Shown here: positions 54,397 to 63,163 of the stretch, in pieces
Position numbering within the stretch: position 1 is the first letter of the stretch
How the letters are laid out: every line of letters begins with the position of its first letter
Assembly (NCBI RefSeq): GCF_037113415.1
Contig: NZ_CP146608.1
Location: 2,686,501-2,750,500 of the forward strand
Origin: Devosia sp. XK-2
Lineage (GTDB): Bacteria > Pseudomonadota > Alphaproteobacteria > Rhizobiales > Devosiaceae
Length of the DNA: 64,000 nucleotides
Direction of reading: 5' to 3'
Program-made: the position numbers and the translations under genes
Notes under the pieces: generated by a model
Seen by the model: only the letters and a program-made list of their open reading frames with translations
The model's database searches: none
Told to the model about the DNA's origin: nothing

Positions 54397-54419
54397 TGTC
54401 AAGTTAAGGAAACACAATC

Positions 54420-55334
54420 ATGTCCCCTCGTCACATGCTTTTCGTCGCAGCGGTGCTTGCCGGGGCCATGTCCTCGGCTGCCCAGGCTCGCGAAATCACC
54501 CACGCCCTGGGCGTCACCGACGTGCCCGACCATCCCCAGCGCATCGTCGTCCTGACCAATGAAGGCACCGAAGCGCTGCTGGCCGTCGGCATCACCCCGG
54601 TCGGTGCGGCCAAGTCCTGGCTGGGCAATCCCTGGTACGATCACATTGCCGACCAAATGACGGATGTTACCAATGTCGGCGAAGAATCGGCGGTCAATCT
54701 CGAAGCGCTCGTCGCCCTCCAGCCGGACCTGATCCTGGGCACCAAGCAGCGCCATGAGGCCATTTACGAACAGCTCTCCGCCATTGCCCCAACCGTGATT
54801 TCCGAGCGCCTGCGCGGCGACTGGAAGATCAATATGGCGCTCTATACCGACGCTGCCGGCAAGGGCGCCGAAGGTCAGGCCGCGCTCGACGCCTTCGATG
54901 CCCGCATTGCGGCGCTGTCCAGCGCGCTAGGCGACAATCTCAAGGAAAAGATCTCCATCGCCCGCTTCATGGGCGGCCAGACCCGCATCTATTTCAAGGA
55001 TAGCTTTTCCGGCCTGATCCTGGACGAACTCGGCTTCACCCGCCCCGCCAGCCAGGATAAGCCCGAATTCGCCGAGCAGATCACCAAGGAGCGCATCCCC
55101 GAATTCGAGGGCGATCGCCTGTTCTATTTCACCTACGAAACCGGCAATGGCGAGGGCAATTCCCAGGCCGAGGATTGGCTCGCCGACCCGCTCTGGCAGA
55201 ACCTCGAAGTAGTCAAGGCCGGCAAGGTGCATGAGGTCTCCGACGCCGTTTGGAACACCGCCGGCGGCATCATTGCCGGCAATCTCCTGCTCGACGACAT
55301 CGAGTCCGTCTACGGCCTCGCTTCCACCCGCTGA
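54420..55334 (+). CDS. Siderophore-type periplasmic binding protein 1
   Basis: A 304-residue cluster-A binding protein (FecB/FhuD-like). Signal peptide MLFVAAVLAGAMSSAAQA, cleavage before REITH. The start of the mature chain reads EITHALGVTDVPDHPQRIVV, and the chain ends DDIESVYGLASTR, both typical of iron-complex binding proteins. It is followed by a closely related copy of the same length, so the two arose by tandem duplication. First gene of the long rightward operon. Confidence 0.88.
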   Translation: MSPRHMLFVAAVLAGAMSSAAQAREITHALGVTDVPDHPQRIVVLTNEGTEALLAVGITPVGAAKSWLGNPWYDHIADQMTDVTNVGEESAVNLEALVALQPDLILGTKQRHEAIYEQLSAIAPTVISERLRGDWKINMALYTDAAGKGAEGQAALDAFDARIAALSSALGDNLKEKISIARFMGGQTRIYFKDSFSGLILDELGFTRPASQDKPEFAEQITKERIPEFEGDRLFYFTYETGNGEGNSQAEDWLADPLWQNLEVVKAGKVHEVSDAVWNTAGGIIAGNLLLDDIESVYGLASTR

Positions 55335-55340
55335 CAGCCC

Positions 55341-55365
55341 TCCGGCCGGCCTTGAGCCGGCCGGA
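55341..55365 (+). terminator. Perfect hairpin between the duplicated binding-protein genes
   Basis: Ten-bp perfect stem TCCGGCCGGC / GCCGGCCGGA with a CTTGA loop. Few T residues follow, so it may protect the 3' end of the first cistron or reduce read-through rather than stop transcription. Confidence 0.55.
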
Positions 55366-55391
55366 CCTTCCCCCCGAACCAGCAGAGAAAC

Positions 55392-56306
55392 ATGCGTCAC
55401 CTTGCCCGTTCATTGGCTGCCATTGCAGCCATCCTCACCCTCGCCACACCGCTCAGCGCCCGCGAAATCACCCATGCCATGGGCGTCACCGACGTGCCCG
55501 ACAGCCCCGAGCGTATCGTCGTACTGACCAATGAGGGCACCGAGGCCCTGCTCTATCTTGGCGTCGCGCCCATCGGCGCGGTGCAAAGCTGGCATGGCAA
55601 CCCCTGGTATGAACACATCGCCGCGCCCCTCGCAGACACGGTCGCTCTGGGCACCGAGCTGGCCGTCAATCTCGAAGTCCTCGCAACCCTTGAGCCCGAC
55701 CTGATCCTGGGAACCAAGGTGCGCCAGGAAAATATCTACCAGCAGCTCTCCGCCATCGCCCCAACCGTGATGAGCGAGACCATTGGCGATGAATGGCAGA
55801 ACAATCTCAAATTCTACGCCGACGTTCTGGGCAGGAGCGCCGAAGGGGAAGCTGCCCTCGCTGAATTCGCCGGCCGCACCGCCGCCATCGGCGATGCCTT
55901 GGGTGATGCGAAGAACGACGAAATCTCCCTGGTTCGCTTCTCGCCCAACCGCACCCGCATCTACTACAAGCAGACTTTTGGCGGCCTGATCCTGGATCAG
56001 ATCGGCTTTGCCCGCCCCGCCGCTCAGGACAAGGACGAATTCGCCGAGGAAGTCACCAAGGAACGCATCCCGGAAATGGACGGCGACCGCATTTTCTACT
56101 TCTCCAACGATCTCAACGAACAAGAAGCTGCGGCAAATCTTGAGGACTGGCTCAGCGATCCGCTCTGGCTGAGCCTTGAGGGCGTGAAGGCCGGCAAGGC
56201 CCAGCGCGTGAGCGAGATCATCTGGAACTCAGCCGGCGGCATCTATGCCGCGCACATCATGCTCGACGATATCGAAGCCATTTACGGCCTCGCCTCCACC
56301 CGCTGA
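55392..56306 (+). CDS. Siderophore-type periplasmic binding protein 2
   Basis: A 304-residue paralogue of the preceding gene, sharing REITHAMGVTDVPDSPERIV at the mature N-terminus, the VVLTNEGTEALL block and the end DDIEAIYGLASTR. The signal peptide is LARSLAAIAAILTLATPLSA. It precedes the ATPase gene by 21 nt, so it is the binding protein most directly tied to system 2. Differences between the copies are concentrated in the middle, which may mean different ligands. Confidence 0.88.
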   Translation: MRHLARSLAAIAAILTLATPLSAREITHAMGVTDVPDSPERIVVLTNEGTEALLYLGVAPIGAVQSWHGNPWYEHIAAPLADTVALGTELAVNLEVLATLEPDLILGTKVRQENIYQQLSAIAPTVMSETIGDEWQNNLKFYADVLGRSAEGEAALAEFAGRTAAIGDALGDAKNDEISLVRFSPNRTRIYYKQTFGGLILDQIGFARPAAQDKDEFAEEVTKERIPEMDGDRIFYFSNDLNEQEAAANLEDWLSDPLWLSLEGVKAGKAQRVSEIIWNSAGGIYAAHIMLDDIEAIYGLASTR

Positions 56307-56327
56307 CGCTCAAGGGAAGGTCGACGC

Positions 56328-57134
56328 ATGAGCCGGCTTGAAACACTCGATATCCAGGCCGGCTATGCCGACACTCCCGTCCTCCGTTCGGTCGACCTGG
56401 CCATTCCCGATAGCCAGGTCACCATCCTGATCGGGCCGAACGGTTGTGGCAAATCCACTCTGCTCAAGACCATGGCCCGCATCCTTGCCCCCTCGCGGGG
56501 CCATGTCCTGCTCGATGGCAAGGACATCCACACCCTCAATACCAGATCGGTTGCCGCCAAACTCGGCCTCCTGCCGCAGGGTCCGATCGCTCCGGAGGGC
56601 CTGACGGTCCGCGAACTGGTGACCCAGGGCCGCTTTCCGCATCAGTCGCTGCTGCGTCAATGGACCCGGGCCGACGAGGACGCGGTCGATGGCGCCATGG
56701 CCACTGCCGGCATCACTGATTTTGCCGACCGCGCCGTCGATACGCTTTCGGGCGGTCAGCGCCAGCGCTGCTGGGTCGCCATGGTGCTGGCGCAGGAAAC
56801 CGAGCTGATCCTGCTTGATGAACCCACCACATTTCTCGATCTCAAGGTGCAGGTCGATCTGATGGACCTCTTGACCGGGCTCGCCCATGAGCGCGGCCGC
56901 ACCCTGGTCATCGTGCTGCACGAATTGAGCCTGGCCGCCGCCTATGCCGATCATCTGGTGATGATGAAGCAGGGCCGGATCGTCGCCGCCGGAGAGCCGG
57001 GCGACATCTTCACCGCCGAGCGCCTCAAGCATGTCTTCGATCTGGACGCCAATGTCCTGCGCGATCCCACAAGCGGCCGACTGGTCTGCGTCCCTTTCAG
57101 TGGCCGTCGCCGCGTCCCCGAGGCCGCCCAATGA
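56328..57134 (+). CDS. Iron-siderophore ABC importer ATPase (system 2)
   Basis: A FepC-type ATPase of 268 residues with Walker A IGPNGCGKSTLLKTM, Q-loop LLPQGPIAPEG, signature LSGGQRQRCWVAMVL and Walker B LILLDEPTTFLDL. C-terminal SGRLVCVPFSGRR resembles FepC. Stop and permease start overlap (ATGA). Confidence 0.9.
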   Translation: MSRLETLDIQAGYADTPVLRSVDLAIPDSQVTILIGPNGCGKSTLLKTMARILAPSRGHVLLDGKDIHTLNTRSVAAKLGLLPQGPIAPEGLTVRELVTQGRFPHQSLLRQWTRADEDAVDGAMATAGITDFADRAVDTLSGGQRQRCWVAMVLAQETELILLDEPTTFLDLKVQVDLMDLLTGLAHERGRTLVIVLHELSLAAAYADHLVMMKQGRIVAAGEPGDIFTAERLKHVFDLDANVLRDPTSGRLVCVPFSGRRRVPEAAQ

Positions 57135-58153
57135 GCGAGATCACGGCATCAGAGCCGGTCCGGCACAGGATACGCGCCTGGAGCGGTGTCCTGCCTTTGC
57201 TCGCCATGCTGGCCGGCGCCTTTCTTTTTCACATTGCCGTCGGTGCCAAGCCCTTGCCGGTCACCACGGTCTTTGACGCGTTGATCAGCTTCGACCCCAC
57301 CAATTTCGACCATGTCATCGTGCAAAATCTGCGCTTGCCCCGTGCCGTGCTTGCCCTTGTCGTGGGTGCCGCCCTGTCCCTGGCCGGAGCCTTGATGCAG
57401 GGCGTCACCCGCAATCCGCTCGCCGATCCGGGCCTTCTCGGCCTCACCACCGGCGCCGCCTTTGCCGTCGTTCTCGCCCAGACCGTTTTCGGCGTCGCGG
57501 CCTTGGCGGCCATGCCCTGGATCGCCATGTCCGGCGCCCTGGGCGCAGCCGTCATCGTCTTTTTCATCTCCCGTCTGGTCCCGGGCGGCGCCACCCCGCT
57601 CAGCATGACCCTGGCCGGCGCCGCCGTCAGCGCCTTTTTGGGCACCATCATTTCCATCATTCACCTGCTCAATCAGGATACATTCGAAAATCTCCGGGTC
57701 TGGCTCACCGGCTCGTTGGCCGGCCGCGACATCACCCTGCTCTGGTATACCGGCCCCTGGATGCTGATCGCTTTTGTCGCCGGCGTCCTGCTCGCGCCCC
57801 GCGTTACCGTACTTGCCATGGGCGACGAGGTCGCTCAGGGGCTGGGGGTCAAGACGGGTTGGCTCAAGGCCCAATTGCTCGCCGTTGTCGTCGTGTTGAC
57901 GGCCTGCTCGGTAGCCTTGGCCGGTCCACTCGGCTTTATCGGCCTCGTTATTCCCCATGTCGTGCGCCTCTATGTCGGCTCCGACTATCGCTGGATCGTG
58001 CCCTATTCGGCCCTTGTGGGCGCCGCCTATCTGATCTCGGTCGATATCGTCGCCCGCATTGCCATTCCACCGCGCGAAATTTCCACCGGCATCATCACCG
58101 CCCTCGTTGGCGCCCCGCTCTTTGTGCATCTGGTGCGCCGGAGGGCTCGCTGA
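57131..58153 (+). CDS. FecCD-family permease (system 2, first subunit)
   Basis: Inner-membrane permease of 340 residues. Blocks: LRLPRAVLALVVGAALSLAG, MQGVTRNPLADPGLLGLTTG, and GFIGLVIPHVVRLYVGSDYR. Overlaps the ATPase stop at its start and shares one base with the next permease gene at its end (TGATG). FepD-like. Confidence 0.9.
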   Translation: MSEITASEPVRHRIRAWSGVLPLLAMLAGAFLFHIAVGAKPLPVTTVFDALISFDPTNFDHVIVQNLRLPRAVLALVVGAALSLAGALMQGVTRNPLADPGLLGLTTGAAFAVVLAQTVFGVAALAAMPWIAMSGALGAAVIVFFISRLVPGGATPLSMTLAGAAVSAFLGTIISIIHLLNQDTFENLRVWLTGSLAGRDITLLWYTGPWMLIAFVAGVLLAPRVTVLAMGDEVAQGLGVKTGWLKAQLLAVVVVLTACSVALAGPLGFIGLVIPHVVRLYVGSDYRWIVPYSALVGAAYLISVDIVARIAIPPREISTGIITALVGAPLFVHLVRRRAR

Positions 58154-59220
58154 TGAACACGGTCGCCCCACCCCGCCAACTCGTCCTGCGCACACCGCGC
58201 CAATTGATCGCCCTGCGCCTGCCGCTACGCGGCCTCGTCGTAGCTGGCCTGCTGCTGCTGGCGCTGCTTCTGGTCTCCGCAATAAGCCTGGCCACAGGCA
58301 GCTATGGCGTTGCCCTCGGTGAGGTCTGGGAGACATTGCGCGGCATCACCATCAGCCGCGTCATCGACAATGTCATCTGGGAATTCCGCTTCCCCCGCAC
58401 GCTCTGCGCGGCCCTGGTCGGCGCCATGATGGCCCTCTCCGGCGCCGTGCTGCAAAACGCTACCCGCAATAGTCTGGCCGATCCGTCTCTGGTCGGCGTC
58501 AGCCAGGGCGCCGCGCTGGCCGTGGTCACGCTCACCATTCTCTTCCCTGAGCTGGGTAGCGGCTGGCGCCCCTGGATCGCCTTTGCCGGCTCGATCCTGG
58601 TGGCCATGGCCATACGAACCTTGTCCCAGACGCATCACGGCCCCAGCACCATCCGTTTTGTCCTGATGGGCATTGGCCTTTCCGCCTTCATCTCCTCGAT
58701 CACCTCAATCCTGCTCACCTATGGCGAAATCGACCGGGCCATGGCGGCGCTCGCCTGGCTGGCCGGTTCGATCAATGCGGCAAGCTGGGGCGATGTCTGG
58801 ACATTGCTAGGCTGGGCAGCCGTGCTATTCCCCCTTTTGCTCCTACTCAGCCGCTCCATGAGCGCGCTGCGCTTTGGCGGCATCACCGCCATTGGCCTAG
58901 GCGCGCCGGTCACCCTGGTCCGCAATGTGCAATTGGCCATTGCCGTCGGCCTTGCTGCCATTGCCACCTCGGTCGTCGGCCCGCTCGGCTTTGTCGGCCT
59001 CGTCGCGCCCCATGCCGCCCGGCGACTGGCGCCCGCGGGCATGGGCCTGCACCTGGTGCTGGTGGCCCTTTTCGGCGCCCTGTTGGTCGCCCTGGCCGAC
59101 CTTGTTGGCCGCGCCGCCTTCGCCCCCATCCAGGTCCCGGCCGGCATCCTCACCGCTCTGATCGGCGTCCCGATCTTCGTGCTGCTGCTCATTCGCAGCC
59201 AGCCGGCCTCATCCAGCTAA
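58153..59220 (+). CDS. FecCD-family permease (system 2, second subunit)
   Basis: Inner-membrane permease of 355 residues, FepG-like. The frame is open upstream, but the ATG at 58153 overlapping the previous stop gives the right family length and the N-terminal tail MNTVAPPRQLVLRTP. Blocks: FRFPRTLCAALVGAMMALSG, LQNATRNSLADPSLVGVSQG, GPLGFVGLVAPHAARRLAP. Forms the channel together with the preceding subunit. Confidence 0.9.
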   Translation: MNTVAPPRQLVLRTPRQLIALRLPLRGLVVAGLLLLALLLVSAISLATGSYGVALGEVWETLRGITISRVIDNVIWEFRFPRTLCAALVGAMMALSGAVLQNATRNSLADPSLVGVSQGAALAVVTLTILFPELGSGWRPWIAFAGSILVAMAIRTLSQTHHGPSTIRFVLMGIGLSAFISSITSILLTYGEIDRAMAALAWLAGSINAASWGDVWTLLGWAAVLFPLLLLLSRSMSALRFGGITAIGLGAPVTLVRNVQLAIAVGLAAIATSVVGPLGFVGLVAPHAARRLAPAGMGLHLVLVALFGALLVALADLVGRAAFAPIQVPAGILTALIGVPIFVLLLIRSQPASSS

Positions 59221-59235
59221 TTTTGGAGAAACCCA

Positions 59236-60204
59236 ATGCTCAAAAAGCTCGTCCTTGCCTGCGCCCTCGGCCTTGCTTTCGCAACATCCACCTTCGCTCA
59301 GGAAACCCGCGCCTTCACGGCCGCCAATGGCACATTCGACATTCCCGTCGTGCCGCAACGCATTGTCGCGCTCAATGACCAGATCATCGCCCTGCCGCTC
59401 TACGAATTGGGGGCACCGGTCGTGGGCAGCGCCGGGCGCACCGATGCCGATGGCAATTTTTTCATGCGCGGCGGCATGGACACGCTGGGCATCGACTATG
59501 CCAACACCGATATCGAATATGTCGGTGCGTTCAACGCCCTCGACATCGAGACCATTGCTGCGCTGCAGCCCGACCTCATCATCGGCGGCACCTATACCGA
59601 CCCGGCTGTGGTCGAGCAGTTGCAGACCATTGCCCCGACCCTGGTCATCGACAATGGCAGCCTGGGCCTGATCAAGACCTTGGAAACCCTGGCCAATCTC
59701 AGCGGCAAGGCCGGCAATTTTGAAGCCCGCTACCAGCGCTATCTCGACAATGTCGAGCGCACAAAAAGCTATATCGGCGACCCATCCTCCATCTCGGCAA
59801 CCATGACCTTCATGTTCCCCGCCGGCGAGGAGCTCTGGGTCTATCGCACGAGTCTTGGCGCCATTTCGCAGGTCCTGTCCGATCTCGACTTTGCCCAGCC
59901 CGCCGCTGTCGCCGCGCTGGGTGAAAATCAGGCGTCCTGGAGCGCCGAGCTGATCCAGCAGCTCGATGCCGATTTCGTCTTCGGCTTCTACCGCCAGCAA
60001 CCCGATGCCACGCCAGAGGCTATTTTCGCCGCCTATGAAAAATTCGCCCCCGGCTGGTGTCAGGTGCTAACGGCCTGCCGCAACGGTCAGTTCATTCTTC
60101 TGCCCGGCCCCGCATTCGGCTCGACCATGACCGGTCTCGAACTGGCATTGGAACTGGTCGAAAGCCATGTCGCGGCCCGTGCCTACACGCCCTTCGAAGA
60201 ATAG
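59236..60204 (+). CDS. Siderophore-type periplasmic binding protein 3
   Basis: A 322-residue cluster-A binding protein with signal peptide LVLACALGLAFATSTFA (cleavage before QETRA). The mature chain starts RAFTAANGTFDIPVVPQRIV. It belongs to a different branch from proteins 1 and 2 and is nearer to 4 and 5 (shared PLYELG-x-PVGS and RGGMDTLGIDY-like blocks). It starts 15 nt after the permease gene, hence in the same operon. Confidence 0.87.
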   Translation: MLKKLVLACALGLAFATSTFAQETRAFTAANGTFDIPVVPQRIVALNDQIIALPLYELGAPVVGSAGRTDADGNFFMRGGMDTLGIDYANTDIEYVGAFNALDIETIAALQPDLIIGGTYTDPAVVEQLQTIAPTLVIDNGSLGLIKTLETLANLSGKAGNFEARYQRYLDNVERTKSYIGDPSSISATMTFMFPAGEELWVYRTSLGAISQVLSDLDFAQPAAVAALGENQASWSAELIQQLDADFVFGFYRQQPDATPEAIFAAYEKFAPGWCQVLTACRNGQFILLPGPAFGSTMTGLELALELVESHVAARAYTPFEE

Positions 60205-60209
60205 ACACC

Positions 60210-61121
60210 ATGAGCCACGTCTTCTGCACCGACGTCTGCCGCGAGCGCGGCGAACCGCTCGAGGGGCTTGGAGATGCGCCGCAGCGCGTCCTCATGCTGG
60301 CCTGGCCGCGCGGCAAGTGGCGCACCCCGCGCTGGGAATCGGTCGACATGTCGCCGGCTTTGACTCGAGCGCTGCATGAGGCGTCGCAGGCTGGCCTTCA
60401 TGTCGCACTGGTCGACAAGGTCGAAGCGCCGGGCAGCCTGCCCACCCTTCATGCCCTGCCCGAAAATGTCTTTGCCGATTTTGCCGATGAGGCCGACCTG
60501 ATCCAGGCCATCGCTGCATATGTCGACGGGCAGCTCTTTGCCGGGCAGCGCGACACCCGCCCCACCATCATCTGCTGCACCGATAGCCGGCGCGATGCCT
60601 GTTGCGCGCGGCATGGTTTTTCGACCTACAAAGCGCTTGTCGCCATTGCCGATCCCAAGCGTTTCAACATCGTCCAGGCCACCCATATTGGCGGCTGCCG
60701 CTTTGCCGCTTCCCTGCTCGTCATGCCGCAGCGCCAACGCTATGGCCGCATGAGCGCGGGCCTTGCCCCGGCCTTTCTAGCCGCGCTCGAACGCGGCGAA
60801 ATCTATCTGCCGTCCTATAAGGGCCGTTCCGGCCAGCCCGAGCCGGTCCAGATTGCCGAACTGGCCGCCATGCGCTGGGCCGACGAGCGCGGTCGCACAC
60901 TATCGGACGTGCCCTTGTCCGGCACAATTCCGGACCACATCTCGGAGGGCACGCGGCTCACTCTGGGCGCGGAGATCGGCGGCGAACGCCTTTCCATTCA
61001 CCTCCATGCACAGAACTTCATGGTCCAAGGCAATTGCGCCACCGTGGCCGAAGGCGGCGGCAAGATGACCCTGCGCTGGTGCCTCGATAGCATCGGTCCC
61101 GAAACCAGCACTGCGTCCTAA
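60210..61121 (+). CDS. Sucrase/ferredoxin-like [2Fe-2S] protein, candidate siderophore reductase
   Basis: A 303-residue protein of the Suc_Fer-like (Apd1-type) family with a thioredoxin-like C-terminal ferredoxin domain. I start at the ATG 6 nt after the previous stop (MSHVFCTDVCRERGEPLEG). Apd1 holds its cluster with Cys, Cys, His, His. Here the cysteine pair is C123 and C132 (CTDSRRDACC), H159 matches the first His, but the second His position is C163 (HIGGC), so the set would be three Cys and one His. Its place among iron-uptake genes suggests reduction of imported ferric siderophores in the cytoplasm. No membrane segment is seen. Confidence 0.8.
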   Translation: MSHVFCTDVCRERGEPLEGLGDAPQRVLMLAWPRGKWRTPRWESVDMSPALTRALHEASQAGLHVALVDKVEAPGSLPTLHALPENVFADFADEADLIQAIAAYVDGQLFAGQRDTRPTIICCTDSRRDACCARHGFSTYKALVAIADPKRFNIVQATHIGGCRFAASLLVMPQRQRYGRMSAGLAPAFLAALERGEIYLPSYKGRSGQPEPVQIAELAAMRWADERGRTLSDVPLSGTIPDHISEGTRLTLGAEIGGERLSIHLHAQNFMVQGNCATVAEGGGKMTLRWCLDSIGPETSTAS

Positions 61122-61190
61122 TCCCCGTTTTCAGGCCCCACCTGAACCCACCGCCAATCCGGCGGCCAGCCATACGGAGCCTCGTCCCAA

Positions 61191-62150
61191 ATGATCAGAC
61201 CCACCCTTATCGCGGCGATCCTCGCTGCCATACTGGCCTCGCCAGCCCTTGCCCTCCCCGCCTTCGCCCAAGACACCCGCACTTTCATCGATGACGCCGG
61301 GCGGAGCGTGGAAATTCCGGCCCATCCGGAGCGCATTGTCTCGCTGCATGACCTGTTCTTCTCGGTGCCGCTGATCGAGCTGGGCATTCTGCCTATTGGT
61401 AGCCACGGCCGGTCCAATGATGAGGGCACCGAGCCCTTCATGCGCTCGTCCAAAATGATGACTGGCGTCGATTTCGATACCGCCGACATCACCTTCCTTG
61501 GCACCGGCACCGAGATTGACCCCGAGGCCATTGCTGCCCTCGAACCGGACCTGATCGTGCTCTCGACCAACCAGGACCCCGACCTTTACGCCAGCATCGC
61601 GCCGGCCATCCTGCTCGACTTCAGTCTCTCGGACAAATATGCGCTCTATGACCGGCTCGCCGAAATCACCGGCTCCCAGGCCAATCTGAACCTGCTCAAG
61701 ACGCGCTATGAGCAGCAGCTTTCCCAGCTCAAGACTGTGGTCGATACCCCGTCCATTTCGGTCAATGTGATTGCTGCTGTCGACGGCCAGGTCCGTTCCT
61801 ATCGCCACTTCGCCGCTCTGGGCCGCGTGCTCGACGATGCCGGCTTTGCCATGCCGGAGGTGGTTCGGGACGTACCCTCTGGTCAATATCAGGACTACAG
61901 CCCCGAAATGCTGCCCGAAATGGATGCCGATCTGATCCTCGTGACCTATCGCGCCGAACAGGGCGAAACCGCCCAGGATGCCTATGATCAGCTCGAAGCC
62001 GCCGTGCCCGGTTTCTGCGCCTTCCTCACCGCCTGCCAGAATGGCCGTCTCATCGCTATCCCGCGCGACGAGACCTTTGTCACATCCTACAACGCGCTTG
62101 GTACCCTGGCCTATTCCATGATCGCCCTGACCACGCCGCCCGCCCGATAG
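61191..62150 (+). CDS. Siderophore-type periplasmic binding protein 4
   Basis: A 319-residue binding protein with signal peptide (TLIAAILAAILASPALALPAFA, cleavage before QDTRT; the hydrophobic core is long). The mature chain begins TRTFIDDAGRSVEIPAHPER. It is closely related to the next gene in order and spacing of blocks (SLHDLFFSVPLIELG, GVDFDTADITF, GFCAFLTACQNGRLIAIPRDE), so these two are also a duplicated pair. 69 nt separate it from the ferredoxin-like gene. Confidence 0.87.
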   Translation: MIRPTLIAAILAAILASPALALPAFAQDTRTFIDDAGRSVEIPAHPERIVSLHDLFFSVPLIELGILPIGSHGRSNDEGTEPFMRSSKMMTGVDFDTADITFLGTGTEIDPEAIAALEPDLIVLSTNQDPDLYASIAPAILLDFSLSDKYALYDRLAEITGSQANLNLLKTRYEQQLSQLKTVVDTPSISVNVIAAVDGQVRSYRHFAALGRVLDDAGFAMPEVVRDVPSGQYQDYSPEMLPEMDADLILVTYRAEQGETAQDAYDQLEAAVPGFCAFLTACQNGRLIAIPRDETFVTSYNALGTLAYSMIALTTPPAR

Positions 62151-62173
62151 TCGCGCCGCACAAGGATCAAGAC

Positions 62174-63136
62174 ATGAACTTCTCCAATCTTCTGGCGGCG
62201 AGTGCGCTTGCCTTCACCCTTTCCGCGCCTGTTCTTGCCCAGGATACCCGCACCTTCACCGACGACCTTGGCCGAACGGTGGACATCCCAGCCGAGCCGC
62301 TACGCATCATCTCCCTGCACGATCTCGCGATCACCGTACCGCTACTCGAGTTGGGTATCAGCCCGGTCGGCAGCCAGGGACGCACCACGGCAGAGGGAGA
62401 GCCGTTCATCCGCTCCAGCGACGTGCTGACCGGCGTGGACTTCGGCAATTCCGACATCAAGTTCGTGGGCAATCTGCCGGCTGATGTCGAGGCCATCTCG
62501 GCGCTTGAGCCGGACCTTATCCTCACCACGCCCTGGCAGACTGCACCCGTCGAGCAGCTCGATATCATCGCCCCTACTCTGGTCCTGGACAATTCCAAGC
62601 GCGGCGATCTGGGCATGCACGATATTCTGGCCGAAATCACCGGAACCGAGGATCGCCTGGCCGTGCTCAAGACCCGCTATGAGGGTCAAGTCGCCCAGAT
62701 CAGACGCCTGATCGATACGGCGAACATCTCGGTCAATGTCATCCAGGGCGTCAATGGCGAGGTCCTGAGCTGGCACACCTATGGCGCACTCGGCAAGGTC
62801 CTGCGCGATGCCGGCTTCACCTTTCCCGACCGGGTCAATCAGATCCCCGAAGGCGATCTCGCCCGCATGAGCGCCGAAGAACTTCCCGCGCTCGATGCCG
62901 ACTTCCTGTTTGTCACCTATCGCACCGATATTCTGGAAACGCCGGACGATGCGATCGGTCATCTCAATGAGGTCATGCCCGGCTTCTGCAATTTCCTGCA
63001 TGCCTGCCGCGAAAACCAGATGATCGTCATTCCGCGCGAGGAGGCCTCGGCCTCGGCCTATTACGGGCTGGGCGTTTTGAGCTACATGATCATCTCGCAC
63101 ATTTCCGGCCGCGACTTCGTCGCCAAGGCCGACTGA
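62174..63136 (+). CDS. Siderophore-type periplasmic binding protein 5
   Basis: A 320-residue binding protein with signal peptide NLLAASALAFTLSAPVLA (before QDTRT). Shares TRTFTDDLGRTVDIPAEPLR, SLHDLAITVPLLELG and GFCNFLHACRENQMIVIPRE with protein 4. Last gene of the operon; a strong hairpin follows. The ligand is unknown; iron-siderophore binding is inferred from the fold and the neighbours. Confidence 0.87.
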   Translation: MNFSNLLAASALAFTLSAPVLAQDTRTFTDDLGRTVDIPAEPLRIISLHDLAITVPLLELGISPVGSQGRTTAEGEPFIRSSDVLTGVDFGNSDIKFVGNLPADVEAISALEPDLILTTPWQTAPVEQLDIIAPTLVLDNSKRGDLGMHDILAEITGTEDRLAVLKTRYEGQVAQIRRLIDTANISVNVIQGVNGEVLSWHTYGALGKVLRDAGFTFPDRVNQIPEGDLARMSAEELPALDADFLFVTYRTDILETPDDAIGHLNEVMPGFCNFLHACRENQMIVIPREEASASAYYGLGVLSYMIISHISGRDFVAKAD

Positions 63137-63143
63137 ACGCCTC

Positions 63144-63163
63144 GGGTCCGGCCAGCCGGACCC
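63144..63163. terminator. Bidirectional hairpin between convergent genes
   Basis: Perfect stem GGGTCCGGC / GCCGGACCC with a very short loop, exactly filling the 26-nt gap between the last binding-protein gene and the convergent patD gene and touching the patD stop codon. Confidence 0.7.

Noticed and set aside
57149..58336. 395-codon Gly/Asp-rich frame opposite a permease gene
   Set aside because: The composition (GDAGGN-like repeats) is what a membrane-protein gene gives when read backwards; the permease on the plus strand has clear family motifs.
60057..60209. 51-codon upstream extension of the ferredoxin-like gene
   Set aside because: It lies within the end of binding-protein gene 3 and reads as Arg-rich mirror sequence; the ATG at 60210 starts the conserved region.
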